Part shown: piece after piece, positions 45,326 to 53,556 of the stretch
Layout: each line of letters starts with the position of its first letter
Numbering within the stretch: position 1 is the first letter of the stretch
Assembly: GCA_041920465.1 (NCBI GenBank)
Contig: JBHGXW010000039.1
Coordinates: forward strand, 1 to 64,000
Reading direction: 5' to 3'
DNA from: Brevibacillus_H sp041920465
Lineage (GTDB): Bacteria > Bacillota > Bacilli > Brevibacillales > Brevibacillaceae
DNA: 64,000 bases
Program-made: the position numbers and the translations under genes
Notes under the pieces: model-generated
The model's database searches: none
Told to the model about the DNA's origin: nothing
The model's input: only the letters and a program-made list of their open reading frames with translations

Positions 45326-45766
45326 ATGGCTCAAGCCATCATATCGACAAACAAAATCAAGCTGAACGCCAGTGTGGCAACCAAGAAAGACGCGATCGAG
45401 CTGGCCGGGAAGCTACTTGTGGAAAACAATCACGTGACACCGGAATATATAGAAAAAATGCTGGAACGTGAAGAATTGTTGACAACCTATCTGGGAAATG
45501 GGGTAGCCATCCCCCATGGAACAAACGAATCGAAACAATTGATTCAATCATCTGGTATCTCCATCGTGCAAGTCCCCAAAGGTGTTGATTTTGGAGACGG
45601 CAACACTGCTTATGTGATCATCGGGATTGCCGGTGTAGGCGATGAACATCTGGAGATCCTCTCTAAAATTGCGGTTGTATGTTCCGAGGAGGAAAACGTA
45701 AAAGAAATCGTTCAGGCGACCTCAGCCGAACAGATCATCGACATCCTCGAAAAGGGGGAACAGTGA
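45326..45766 (+). CDS. mtlF: PTS mannitol EIIA component
   Basis: This 146-residue EIIA protein carries the phosphorylated His in YLGNGVAIPHGTNESK, and has VPKGVDFGDGNTAYVIIGIAG and EHLEILSKIAVVCSEE. It passes phosphate from HPr to the EIIB domain of MtlA. GTGGAGGAG lies upstream of the ATG. The stop codon overlaps the mtlD ATG by one base. Confidence 0.94.
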   Translation: MAQAIISTNKIKLNASVATKKDAIELAGKLLVENNHVTPEYIEKMLEREELLTTYLGNGVAIPHGTNESKQLIQSSGISIVQVPKGVDFGDGNTAYVIIGIAGVGDEHLEILSKIAVVCSEEENVKEIVQATSAEQIIDILEKGEQ

Positions 45767-46923
45767 TGCTGGCCATTCAATATGGAGCTGGGAATATCGG
45801 AAGAGGTTTCATCGGGCAACTGTTGCATCAAGCGGGATATGAGGTTTGCTTTATCGATGTCAATAAGGAAATCGTTGATGAGATCAACCGTAAAAAGGAA
45901 TACACCATTTGCATGGCGGAAGAAGGCGAAAAGACCGTTACGATTACAGGAGTCCGGGCCATTCATGGCCAAGATGTAGAGGCAGTGGCGAATGCCATTG
46001 CACAGGCGGACTTGGTGACGACAGCCGTAGGTCCCAATATTTTAAGGCACATTGCTCCTGTGATTGCGAAGGGGATTTCCAAGCGGTTCCAGAAAAACCA
46101 AAGCCCCCTGAATGTCATCGCATGCGAAAACATGATTGGCGGGAGTACGCAATTGAAACTGCAAGTGTATGATTTGCTCTCTGATGGGGAGAAAGAATTT
46201 GCGGATCGTCTCGTCGGATTTCCCGATGCTGCGGTCGATCGAATCGTACCGTTGCAAAAACATGATGACAAGCTGATGGTGACGGTGGAACCGTATTATG
46301 AATGGGTCATCAATCAAGCACAAATCAAAGGTCCTATTCCATCTATTGACGGTGTCACATTTGTAAACGATTTGACCCCTTATATCGAACGAAAACTGTT
46401 TACCGTAAATACGGGACATGCGTTGATTGCTTATCTCGCATATGTACGAGGAATAGATACCATTGATCAAGCGATGCGTGACGATTTTGTATATCGAGCG
46501 GCACGACAGGCATTGGGTGAATCGGGGGATATGCTTGTCGCCAAACACGGCTTTGATAAAAATGAGCATGACCACTACATCCAAAAAATCCTGAGCCGCT
46601 TTGAAAATCCCTATATTTCCGATGAAGTGACTCGTGTCGGGAGATCACCCCTAAGAAAGCTCTCACCTGATGACCGATTGGTGAGTCCTGCAAGACAAGC
46701 GCTGGAATACGGGATTCAACCGAATCATTTGGCATTGGGGATCGCGGCCGCACTGCATTTTGATTATGCAGAAGATCAAGAAGCATGTGAATTGGCGGCC
46801 AGCATTCGCGAACATGGAATCGAAAGCACCATCACCAAATATACAGGAATCTCCCAAAACACCCCATTGTTCCGAATGATCATGAGTCAAGTAAACGAAT
46901 TGCAAACATTCAAAGCCGTTTAA
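45766..46923 (+). CDS. mtlD: mannitol-1-phosphate 5-dehydrogenase
   Basis: This 385-residue polyol dehydrogenase has the NAD-binding YGAGNIGRGFIGQLL, the IACENMIGGST motif, FPDAAVDRIVP and the catalytic KLFTVNTGHALIAYLAYVRG. It oxidises mannitol-1-phosphate to fructose-6-phosphate. The ATG at 45766 overlaps the mtlF stop (TGATG), with AAAGGGGG 8 nt upstream. It completes the operon and is followed by two terminators. Confidence 0.95.
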   Translation: MLAIQYGAGNIGRGFIGQLLHQAGYEVCFIDVNKEIVDEINRKKEYTICMAEEGEKTVTITGVRAIHGQDVEAVANAIAQADLVTTAVGPNILRHIAPVIAKGISKRFQKNQSPLNVIACENMIGGSTQLKLQVYDLLSDGEKEFADRLVGFPDAAVDRIVPLQKHDDKLMVTVEPYYEWVINQAQIKGPIPSIDGVTFVNDLTPYIERKLFTVNTGHALIAYLAYVRGIDTIDQAMRDDFVYRAARQALGESGDMLVAKHGFDKNEHDHYIQKILSRFENPYISDEVTRVGRSPLRKLSPDDRLVSPARQALEYGIQPNHLALGIAAALHFDYAEDQEACELAASIREHGIESTITKYTGISQNTPLFRMIMSQVNELQTFKAV

Positions 46924-46931
46924 CATTCCGT

Positions 46932-46977
46932 AAGGGTTGCAATTGGACGTTATGGTTTGCCGATTGTAACCCTTTTT
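46932..46977 (+). terminator. intrinsic terminator of the mtl operon
   Basis: AAGGGTTGCAAT..GG pairs with CC..ATTGTAACCCTT around a 13-nt loop, followed by TTT. Confidence 0.85.
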
Positions 46978-46996
46978 GGCATGGAAATTCCCATTC

Positions 46997-47046
46997 AAAG
47001 GCTCCTGCCCTTGGAACACCCAAGGGCAGGAGCCCTTTCATTTTTG
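46997..47046 (+). terminator. second, stronger terminator
   Basis: GGCTCCTGCCCTTG pairs perfectly with CAAGGGCAGGAGCC and is followed by CTTTCATTTTT. It insulates the mtl operon from the TOMM cluster. Confidence 0.88.
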
Positions 47047-47089
47047 AAGGAGTAACCAATAGCGGATCATGTTTCATAAATTTATTAAT

Positions 47090-47231
47090 ATGTACCGATG
47101 GGAAATTTGTAGCATTTGACGGTTTCACCCGTTGGGCAGTTGTCTTTCTGATTATCTCCGTTCTGTTTTTCTGGTCAGTTCTTGGTTACGGTGGCGGAGT
47201 ACCCTATTCATTTCATAAGCGGAGGTGGTAA
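47090..47231 (+). pseudogene. frameshifted remnant of a small YjcZ-like membrane protein
   Basis: The frame ending at 47229-47231 encodes DGKFVAFDGFTRWAVVFLI, then a continued hydrophobic stretch ISVLFFWSVLGYGGG and a basic ending HKRRW. This resembles small YjcZ/sporulation-type membrane peptides. It has no start codon in frame. An ATG at 47090 (ATG TAC C GAT GGG) would join it if one C were removed (M-Y-DGKFVAF...). No good ribosome site precedes it. It ends 3 nt before the TOMM precursor start codon, whose ribosome site overlaps its last codons. Confidence 0.4.
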
Positions 47232-47233
47232 AA

Positions 47234-47515
47234 ATGGGTGATTTCAAAAAAGATCTCAAAAAGTTGAAAGTTGACGAGTTCAAGGCGGGCGAGATGACCC
47301 CTTGGGACAATCAAAGCCAGAACGATATTGTTCTGGTTCAACAACGCGGTGGTTTTTGCCGAGGCAATTGTTCTTGCAGATGTTCTTGCAGTTGTTCTTG
47401 CAGTTGTTTTTTCCGATGCAGCTGTTCTTGCAGTTGTTTTTTTCGATGCAGTTGTTCTTGCAGTTGTTTTTTCCGATGCAGTGGTTCTTGCCGATGCGGT
47501 TCCCGTTGTTTCTAG
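47234..47515 (+). CDS. heterocycloanthracin/sonorensin-type TOMM precursor peptide
   Basis: This 93-residue peptide has a leader of about 40 residues (GDFKKDLKKLKVDEFKAGE then MTPWDNQSQ) that matches the heterocycloanthracin-family leader in pattern. The core begins near GGFCRGN. The core is almost only Cys, Ser, Phe and Arg and has 20 Cys and 14 Ser. SCSC runs are punctuated by the decapeptide unit FFRCSCSCSC. Cyclodehydration and oxidation by the enzymes downstream would give thiazoles and oxazoles. GGAGGTGG lies 5 nt before the ATG. It is followed by a terminator, so the precursor is probably made in excess over the enzymes. It is presumably a bacteriocin; activity is inferred. Confidence 0.9.
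   Translation: MGDFKKDLKKLKVDEFKAGEMTPWDNQSQNDIVLVQQRGGFCRGNCSCRCSCSCSCSCFFRCSCSCSCFFRCSCSCSCFFRCSGSCRCGSRCF
47368..47490 (+). repeat. nested 12-bp and 18-bp coding repeats in the precursor core
   Basis: The core DNA is built from a 12-bp unit (TTGTTCTTGCAG and one-base variants, encoding CS-CS/CR) and an 18-bp unit (TTGTTTTTTCCGATGCAG, encoding CFFRCS). From 47401 to 47490 they alternate as three 30-bp tandem copies with very few substitutions. The near identity indicates recent duplication or gene conversion. All three forward frames stay open across it. Confidence 0.9.
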
Positions 47516-47555
47516 TTTTCTAACAGAAACCGTGGCTGCTTGAGGAGAAGAGATT

Positions 47556-47599
47556 ACCCCTGCCTAGCCAAACAGTTGCGCTGGCAGGGGTTCTTTTTT
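47556..47599 (+). terminator. terminator between precursor and enzyme genes
   Basis: ACCCCTGCC pairs with GGCAGGGGT around an 18-nt loop and is followed by TCTTTTTT. It may attenuate transcription so that enzymes are less abundant than precursor. Confidence 0.85.
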
Positions 47600-47694
47600 A
47601 AAAGACCAGGCATGCGGGACAAATAGCAGTACATATGATTACGGTGTAAGTGTTGACGCAGATTTGAGAACTGCTCACGGTAAGGAGGAGTGAA

Positions 47695-49659
47695 ATGACA
47701 AATTTGAACCCTTCTATGCGTCTAAAAGTGAAAGGGGACACGTTTTTTCTCCCTGATCCAAACGGCGGCGTGTATTTTCGGAACAACGTAGGCTCTTTCC
47801 GTATGGAAGGCAACACGATCGATCAGTGGATTGAAAAACTGATACCGATGTTCAACGGGGAGTACACGTTGGAGGATTTGACAGATGGATTGCCGGACCA
47901 ATACCGGGATCGGGTGTATGAAATCGCAGAGATGTTGTACCAAAACGGCTTTGTTCGGGATGTGAGCCAAGACCGTCCGCATCAATTGCCGGATGAGGTT
48001 CTCAAAAAGTATGCTGCTCAAATTGAATTTTTGGACAGTTTCGGCGATTCGGGTGCATACCGTTTTCAGTCCTATCGTCAGGCCAAAGTGTTGGCGGTCG
48101 GTTCTGGTCCATTTTTTGTCTCGTTGGTTGCTGCGTTGTTCGAATCCGGTTTGTCGAAGTTCCACATGCTGATCACGGACTCGGTGCCGACCAATCGGCA
48201 GCGCTTGGTGGAACTGGCGGCACATGCCCGCAAAACGGACCCTGAGGTAGCGGTAGAAGAGGTCACGATGGAGAAGGAGGGGGTGAGTTTTTGGCGGGAG
48301 GTTGTGCAGCCGTTTGATTCAATTTTGTATGTGTCGCAGGAAGGCGATGTCGAGGAACTGCGGGCTCTTCATGCGGCGTGCAGGGAAGAGAAGAAGGTGT
48401 TACTCCCCGCCATTTGTCTGCAGCAGGTGGGGTTGGCGGGTCCGCTGGTGCATCCGGACTCTGAGGCATGTTGGGAATCGGCATGGCGCCGCATACACCA
48501 ATGTGCGCTTTGTAAAGACCCGCAGCAGCACACCTTCTCTTCCACAGCGGGAGCGTTGTTGGCGAATGTAATCGTGTTTGAATTGGTAAAAACGGTTACG
48601 GGAGTTACCATATCGGATCTGAAGAATAGATTTTTCCTGCTTGATCTGGAGACGTTGGAAGGAAACTGGCATTCGTTTATACCCCATCCGCTGGTGACCG
48701 GGCTTGCGGCAGCCGAATGGGTTCAAGATCTCGATCTGTGCCTCGAGCGAAGTTCTGTCAACAGTAATTCAAACGGATTGCTTCCTTACTTCAGCCTGTT
48801 GACATCAGCGGAATCAGGAATTTTCCATGTTTGGGATGAGGGGGACTTGAAGCAACTACCGTTGGCTCAGTGCCGCGTTCAGGCAGCCGACCCGCTGTCG
48901 GAGGGACCGGCTGAGCTGTTGCCGGACATTGTCTGTACTGGTCTGACGCATGAGGAGGCGCGTCGGGAAGCGGGGCTTTCTGGGATTGAAGCGTATGTGT
49001 CGAGAATGGTCGGTCTGCTCGTTTCGACGCTTCCCTCCCATCAGGAACTAGAGGTTGGTATGGTAGAACCGCAGGAATTTGTCGGCGTTGGAGCGGGGGA
49101 AACGGTTGCGGAAGGCGTTTGCCGCGGGTTGCAAAATTGTTTGACCAAAGAGCTGGGCAAGCAGCAGATGGTTCAGAAACCTCCCGTCTTACGAGTACAG
49201 TTGGATGAGGTAGATGATGAACGTTGCCAATTTTATTTGCAGGCATTGACCACGATGCAAGGAGCGCCGATGATCGGCTTGGGAGCTGAAGTGTCCGGCT
49301 TCCCTGTGGTTTGGGTCGGTACGAGCGGCCGCTGGTTTGGCAGTGTAGGCTTGAATGTGACAATGGCGTTGCGGAAGGCGTTGCAACAGGCGCTGCTGAA
49401 GGCACAAAACCATGCGGCGTGCCTCACGACGCAAGCGTTGGAGGTTTCGTCCGTGCTTCTGGAAGAAAAGGTGAAGCAAAGCCTTGTGATCCCCGCGTGT
49501 GAAGAGACGGCACAATCGGAGGTCTTGCAGTCCGCTTTGCAGGTCTTGAAACGGAACCGCAAGCGGCTTCTGGTCTTCGATCTCGCGCTGGAACCGTTTT
49601 TGAAAGAGGAACTGGCAGGAGTGTTTGGCGTGTTGATGCGAGAGGAGGAATCCCGGTGA
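47695..49659 (+). CDS. ThiF-like TOMM maturation protein
   Basis: This 654-residue protein fits the family annotated as putative thiazole-containing bacteriocin maturation protein (ocin-ThiF-like). Residues 1 to about 95 look like a peptide-recognition (RRE/winged-helix) domain (FLPDPNGGVYFRNNVGSF..., TLEDLTDGLPDQYRDRVYEIAEML). A degenerate E1/ThiF Rossmann region follows (AKVLAVGSGPFFVSLVAALFESG). The C-terminal half is specific to this family. It likely binds the precursor leader and presents the core to the YcaO enzyme. AAGGAGGAG precedes the ATG. Its stop overlaps the next start by 4 nt (GTGA). Confidence 0.85.
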   Translation: MTNLNPSMRLKVKGDTFFLPDPNGGVYFRNNVGSFRMEGNTIDQWIEKLIPMFNGEYTLEDLTDGLPDQYRDRVYEIAEMLYQNGFVRDVSQDRPHQLPDEVLKKYAAQIEFLDSFGDSGAYRFQSYRQAKVLAVGSGPFFVSLVAALFESGLSKFHMLITDSVPTNRQRLVELAAHARKTDPEVAVEEVTMEKEGVSFWREVVQPFDSILYVSQEGDVEELRALHAACREEKKVLLPAICLQQVGLAGPLVHPDSEACWESAWRRIHQCALCKDPQQHTFSSTAGALLANVIVFELVKTVTGVTISDLKNRFFLLDLETLEGNWHSFIPHPLVTGLAAAEWVQDLDLCLERSSVNSNSNGLLPYFSLLTSAESGIFHVWDEGDLKQLPLAQCRVQAADPLSEGPAELLPDIVCTGLTHEEARREAGLSGIEAYVSRMVGLLVSTLPSHQELEVGMVEPQEFVGVGAGETVAEGVCRGLQNCLTKELGKQQMVQKPPVLRVQLDEVDDERCQFYLQALTTMQGAPMIGLGAEVSGFPVVWVGTSGRWFGSVGLNVTMALRKALQQALLKAQNHAACLTTQALEVSSVLLEEKVKQSLVIPACEETAQSEVLQSALQVLKRNRKRLLVFDLALEPFLKEELAGVFGVLMREEESR

Positions 49660-51599
49660 GCGCTGTCGTGCTGGTTGTCGGAGAAGGGCTGTTGGCGGAC
49701 TTCGCGTGCGGAGAACTGTCCGCCCACTATCAGGTCGTTCGTCAGATCGATTTCAAGGCAGGAGTACCGGCTGAAACGGATTTGGTTTTGGTGTTGCACG
49801 ATGCCTGGCATCCCTCCGTTCATCAGGAGGCGGAAGAAGTGTTGCAGCCAATCGGCATCCCTTGGCTACGCGGCTTTGTTTCATTTGGCGAGGGAGTGGT
49901 CGGGCCGCTGGTTCGTCCGGGTACGCCCGGGTGCTCCCAGTGCGCGGACACGCGACGTCTTATGGCGGGACGCGACCGCAAGGAGATGTGGGAGCTGCAA
50001 CAGAGGCTGGCGGAGCACGGAGGAATGCCGCGTGACACATGGGCTTCGCGCACGGGACTTTTGCAGGTGTCTTACCTGATCGTAGCGGAGGCTCAAAGGG
50101 TATTGCAAGGCAGCCATGCCCAATCGGAAGGACGGGTGTTTTTGATCAACCTGAAAACGCTGAAGAACTCACGTCACTTCTTTCTGCCTGATCCGCTGTG
50201 TCGGGTTTGTGGTCGATTGCCCGACGATTCTTCGACAGCGGCCCGAATTACGCTGCAACCGAGTCCGAAGATCAGCGCTGACAGTTATCGCTGCCGTTCG
50301 ATGAATGACCTAAAAGAAGTTCTGGTCAAAGACTATCTGGATTACCGGACTGGCTTTTTGAACGGGAAAATGCGTGACCTCGTGTCACCGTTTGCCGATG
50401 TGAGTGTGAATCTGCCGTTGTTCACGGAAGACGAGGCAACAGCGGGTCGGACTCATTCCTATGCGGAAAGTGAGTTGACAGCCATTTTGGAAGGCTTGGA
50501 GCGGTACTGCGGTCTGGCACCCCGTGGCAAACGGACAGTGATCCACGACAGTTTCCGCAATCTGGAAGACCAAGCACTCGATCCCGTCAAGGTAGGGTTG
50601 CACACGAAAGAACAGTATGCGCTGCCTGGCTTTCCGTTTAAACCGTTTGATCCTGACCGCCCAATCGATTGGGTATGGGGCTATTCGTTTTTGCAAGAGC
50701 GTCCGATTCTGGTTCCGGAGTTGCTTGCCTACTACAGCTTGGGCTGCGGGCAAGGCTTTGTCCAAGAAACTTCAAATGGATGCGCGTTAGGCGCAAGTTT
50801 GGAGGAGGCCATTTTCTACGGCATTTTGGAAGTGGTGGAGCGCGACTCGTTCCTGTTGACTTGGTACGCGCAACTGCCTATCCCGCGCCTTGATCCTAAT
50901 TCCGCTAACGACCAAGAAATGCGGTTGATGGTTGAACGTTTGCAGGCGGTAGCGGGATATGATGTGTATTTGTTTAATTCGACGATGGAGCACGGGATTC
51001 CAAGCGTTTGGTCGATCGCGAAAAGCAGGAAACAAAAGGGAGTGAATCTCATCTGTGCGGCGGGAGCTCATCCGGACCCGATACGGGCAGCGAAAAGCTC
51101 GATTCATGAGTTGGCCGGCATGCTGCTGACGCTTGACGAGAAATTTGAGGCGAACCGAGAGAAGTATGTGCGAATGCTCCGCGATCCGTCACAGGTACGG
51201 CACATGGAGGACCATTCCATGCTGTACAGTTTGCCGCAAGCGGAAGAGCGTCTGCAATTTTTGCTTGAAGAAACTCGTCCATTGCGGACGTTTGACGAGG
51301 AATTCAAACAGAAGGCGTGGCATGTGGATCTGACCGATGATTTGAAGGACATTCTCCAGGTGTTCCATCGATTGAAACTTGATGTGATCGTGGTGGACCA
51401 GACGACACCGGAGACCATGCGGAACGGACTGTATTGCGTGAAAGTGCTGATTCCAGGGATGCTTCCGATGTCGTTTGGACATCATTTTACCCGCTTGACA
51501 GGGCTGGAGAGGGTGCTCCGGGTACCAATGGAACTAGGGTATGCGAAGCTACCGCTGACGCCTGAACAGCTTAATCCACATCCGCATCCGTTTCCATAA
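49656..51599 (+). CDS. YcaO-type TOMM cyclodehydratase with N-terminal partner domain
   Basis: This 647-residue fusion has an N-terminal ThiF/C-protein-like domain (about residues 1-190) with zinc-type cysteines CSQC and CRVC. It is followed by a YcaO domain (about 230-647). ATP-binding acidic motifs are visible as YAESELTAILEGLERYCGL and LEEAIFYGILEVVERDSFLLTW. The extreme C-terminus NPHPHPFP is the proline-rich PxPxP tail required by azoline-forming YcaO enzymes. It uses ATP to turn Cys and Ser of the precursor into azolines. The GTG start overlaps the upstream stop, so expression is coupled. Confidence 0.92.
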   Translation: MSAVVLVVGEGLLADFACGELSAHYQVVRQIDFKAGVPAETDLVLVLHDAWHPSVHQEAEEVLQPIGIPWLRGFVSFGEGVVGPLVRPGTPGCSQCADTRRLMAGRDRKEMWELQQRLAEHGGMPRDTWASRTGLLQVSYLIVAEAQRVLQGSHAQSEGRVFLINLKTLKNSRHFFLPDPLCRVCGRLPDDSSTAARITLQPSPKISADSYRCRSMNDLKEVLVKDYLDYRTGFLNGKMRDLVSPFADVSVNLPLFTEDEATAGRTHSYAESELTAILEGLERYCGLAPRGKRTVIHDSFRNLEDQALDPVKVGLHTKEQYALPGFPFKPFDPDRPIDWVWGYSFLQERPILVPELLAYYSLGCGQGFVQETSNGCALGASLEEAIFYGILEVVERDSFLLTWYAQLPIPRLDPNSANDQEMRLMVERLQAVAGYDVYLFNSTMEHGIPSVWSIAKSRKQKGVNLICAAGAHPDPIRAAKSSIHELAGMLLTLDEKFEANREKYVRMLRDPSQVRHMEDHSMLYSLPQAEERLQFLLEETRPLRTFDEEFKQKAWHVDLTDDLKDILQVFHRLKLDVIVVDQTTPETMRNGLYCVKVLIPGMLPMSFGHHFTRLTGLERVLRVPMELGYAKLPLTPEQLNPHPHPFP

Positions 51600-51621
51600 G
51601 CCGTGACTAGGAGGGAGAAGG

Positions 51622-53202
51622 ATGAGTCTGGAGGCATTTCTGCATGATCTGCATTTCGACACTGACAAGGTCAGACCGCTGGATTTGGAGGTGGATTGGG
51701 AAGACGCGCCGCTTGCGTATAAGCTCTACCGTGGATTGCCTGTAGTTCCGTTTTCCCCCGAAGTACCGCTGACGCTTGAAGGACGGGAAGCGCCTGTGAA
51801 ACCCGACCTTCGCGAAATCGGTCATTTCCTCTGGTACGTATTTGGGCTTACTCAATACTGCCAGTCTGTCTTTGCCTTGGGTTCAACGGAACAAGCGGCG
51901 GGCGCCATGCAATCGTACCGGCGGTTTGTTCCCTCCGGCGGGGCGTTGTATCCAAACGAATTATACATGTATCTGAAAATGGAGGATTTTCCTGCCGGGG
52001 TGTATCATTATGATGTGGCACACCACCGCTTGGTGTTGTTGCGCGAAGGCAATTTCGATTCATATCTTGCCCGGGCTCTTGGCAATCGCTGTGACGTGTC
52101 GGCTTGTTTTGGTACTGTTTTTGTGTCGACAATGTTTTGGAAAAATTTCTTTAAATACAATAACTTGGCCTACCGCCTGCAAGGGCTGGATGCTGGAGTG
52201 CTCATCGGGCAGTTGCTGGAAGTGGCGAAACGGTTTGGCTTCGCATCAGGAGTGTATTTCCAGTTTCTCGATCGGGCCGTCAACCATCTGCTCGGGCTAT
52301 CCGAACAGGAAGAGAGTGTTTATGCGGTAATTCCATTGTCGGTGGAGCCTGCGATCACTTGGTTTGCTAACGAAAATGAAGGAGATGGAATTGTCTCCGC
52401 CACTGAATTGTGCCGGGAGTTGACAGCGGTTCAGCATAATCACTACGTTCGGTCGCGGAGGGTCATGGAGTATCCGATGCTGATCAAAATGAACGAAGCG
52501 TCCCTGCTGGAATCATTGCGATCGTTTCGGCAGATCGGAGAAGAAGAGAACGTTGACTGTGAGGGTCAGGCAGTGGCTCTGCCCCACGTGAAGCGGTTGT
52601 CGTATGATCTGGCATCGGTCTGCCGAAAGCGGTATTCACCGGAGATGGGTTTCGTTTTGGGCAAGGTAAGCCAACCGCAACTGGCCGCTCTGTTGCATGA
52701 GGTGACGGCTTCCTTCTCTTATCGAAATGATTTGGATGGAGCACATAAGAAGCCCGAGCCACGTGTCTCATTGTATGGCTGTTTGTATAGCGTTGAAGGC
52801 ATTCCGGATGGTGCTTACCATTATGACAGCGCTGCTCATGCGTTACGGCCGGTACGTCCCGGAGATCATCGGTTCTGGCTGCAACAGGGAATGACACTGG
52901 ACAATGTAAATCTGTTCCAAGTACCGCTCTGCTTACACGTGGCAGGGGACAAGGATCACCTCAAAACGGCACTGGGGTACAGAGGTTATCGCATCCAACA
53001 AATGGAAGCAGGTATGCTTGTGCAGCGTTTACTGTTGGCGGCGACCGCCATCGGGATGGGGGGGCATCCTCTCCTCGGATTTGATGCGAACTGCTGTGAT
53101 GAGATCTACAAGATGGCTCCGCAAGGAAAAACCAGCCTGATCCAAATCCCGGTCGGTCCATATCGTCATCGCCCCCGGTTGGAGGGATGTTTGCATGGCT
53201 AG
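51622..53202 (+). CDS. SagB-type dehydrogenase, tandem nitroreductase domains
   Basis: This 526-residue FMN enzyme oxidises azolines to azoles. Two nitroreductase-like domains are present. The first (about residues 65-250) has YRRFVPSGGALYPNELYMYLK, the ThcOx/SagB signature. The second (about 340-520) has KKPEPRVSLYGCLYSVEGIPDGAYHYD and GMLVQRLLLAATAIGMGGHPLLGFD. AGGAGGGAGAAGG precedes the ATG, 22 nt after the YcaO gene. It is the last recognisable gene of the cluster. Confidence 0.92.
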   Translation: MSLEAFLHDLHFDTDKVRPLDLEVDWEDAPLAYKLYRGLPVVPFSPEVPLTLEGREAPVKPDLREIGHFLWYVFGLTQYCQSVFALGSTEQAAGAMQSYRRFVPSGGALYPNELYMYLKMEDFPAGVYHYDVAHHRLVLLREGNFDSYLARALGNRCDVSACFGTVFVSTMFWKNFFKYNNLAYRLQGLDAGVLIGQLLEVAKRFGFASGVYFQFLDRAVNHLLGLSEQEESVYAVIPLSVEPAITWFANENEGDGIVSATELCRELTAVQHNHYVRSRRVMEYPMLIKMNEASLLESLRSFRQIGEEENVDCEGQAVALPHVKRLSYDLASVCRKRYSPEMGFVLGKVSQPQLAALLHEVTASFSYRNDLDGAHKKPEPRVSLYGCLYSVEGIPDGAYHYDSAAHALRPVRPGDHRFWLQQGMTLDNVNLFQVPLCLHVAGDKDHLKTALGYRGYRIQQMEAGMLVQRLLLAATAIGMGGHPLLGFDANCCDEIYKMAPQGKTSLIQIPVGPYRHRPRLEGCLHG

Positions 53203-53338
53203 TGAAGGCAAGAGTGCAATTTGGGATTATACAACCGATTTTGACAATTTACGATGACCATACGATCCTTGGTGTTAAAACAGTAGCACCAATTCGTCTG
53301 TAGTTAGCAGAGGAAGTAGCAACCTTCCTGTTACACCA

Positions 53339-53373
53339 CAAGGCGCCATGGCTAAGCTAAGGCGCTTTTTTCA
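53339..53373 (+). terminator. probable terminator of the TOMM enzyme operon
   Basis: AAGGCGCC and GGCGCTT pair imperfectly across a TGGCTAAGCTA loop, followed by TTTTT. Confidence 0.65.
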
Positions 53374-53408
53374 CGTTGTCGGAAAGTAAGTAGAAAAAAA
53401 GAAGTCAT

Positions 53409-53438
53409 GCGAGCCGGAAGCCCTGGCTCGCTTGTTTT
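53409..53438 (+). terminator. second terminator-like hairpin
   Basis: GCGAGCC and GGCTCGC form a perfect 7-bp stem, followed by TTGTTTTC. Confidence 0.65.
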
Positions 53439-53489
53439 CTAAAGGATGAAAAAACGATTGACAGCATGGATGGTGAAAAATTATATTAA

Positions 53490-53516
53490 TGTATACAAAT
53501 TAATTATTGTATACAA
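53490..53516. promoter_or_regulatory. double GntR (FadR-type) operator
   Basis: TGTATACAA (53490-53498) and the palindrome TTGTATACAA (53507-53516) are spaced about 17 bp centre to centre. TTGTATACAA-like palindromes are typical of FCD-type GntR regulators, and such a gene lies 2 kb downstream. A single variant box precedes that regulator gene. Confidence 0.65.
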
Positions 53517-53556
53517 TGATACGAAGGGGAAGTAACGCGATGGTTGGTGCAATCCT

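Larger units (their letters stand above)
53203..53556. other. intergenic stretch with hairpins and GntR operator
   Basis: No gene is supported. The stretch contains a small hairpin (AGGAAG..CTTCCT, 53311-53329), two terminator-like hairpins and a double TTGTATACAA box just upstream of the FAD monooxygenase. Confidence 0.65.

Noticed and set aside
47368..47490. Possible CRISPR-like direct repeats
   Set aside because: The repeats are contiguous, lack spacers and lie inside a coding frame.
47302..47543. Two further plus-strand open frames across the precursor repeats (Leu/Phe-rich and Ala/Val-rich)
   Set aside because: They arise because the repeat units are multiples of three without stops; only the Cys/Ser frame has the leader and ribosome site.
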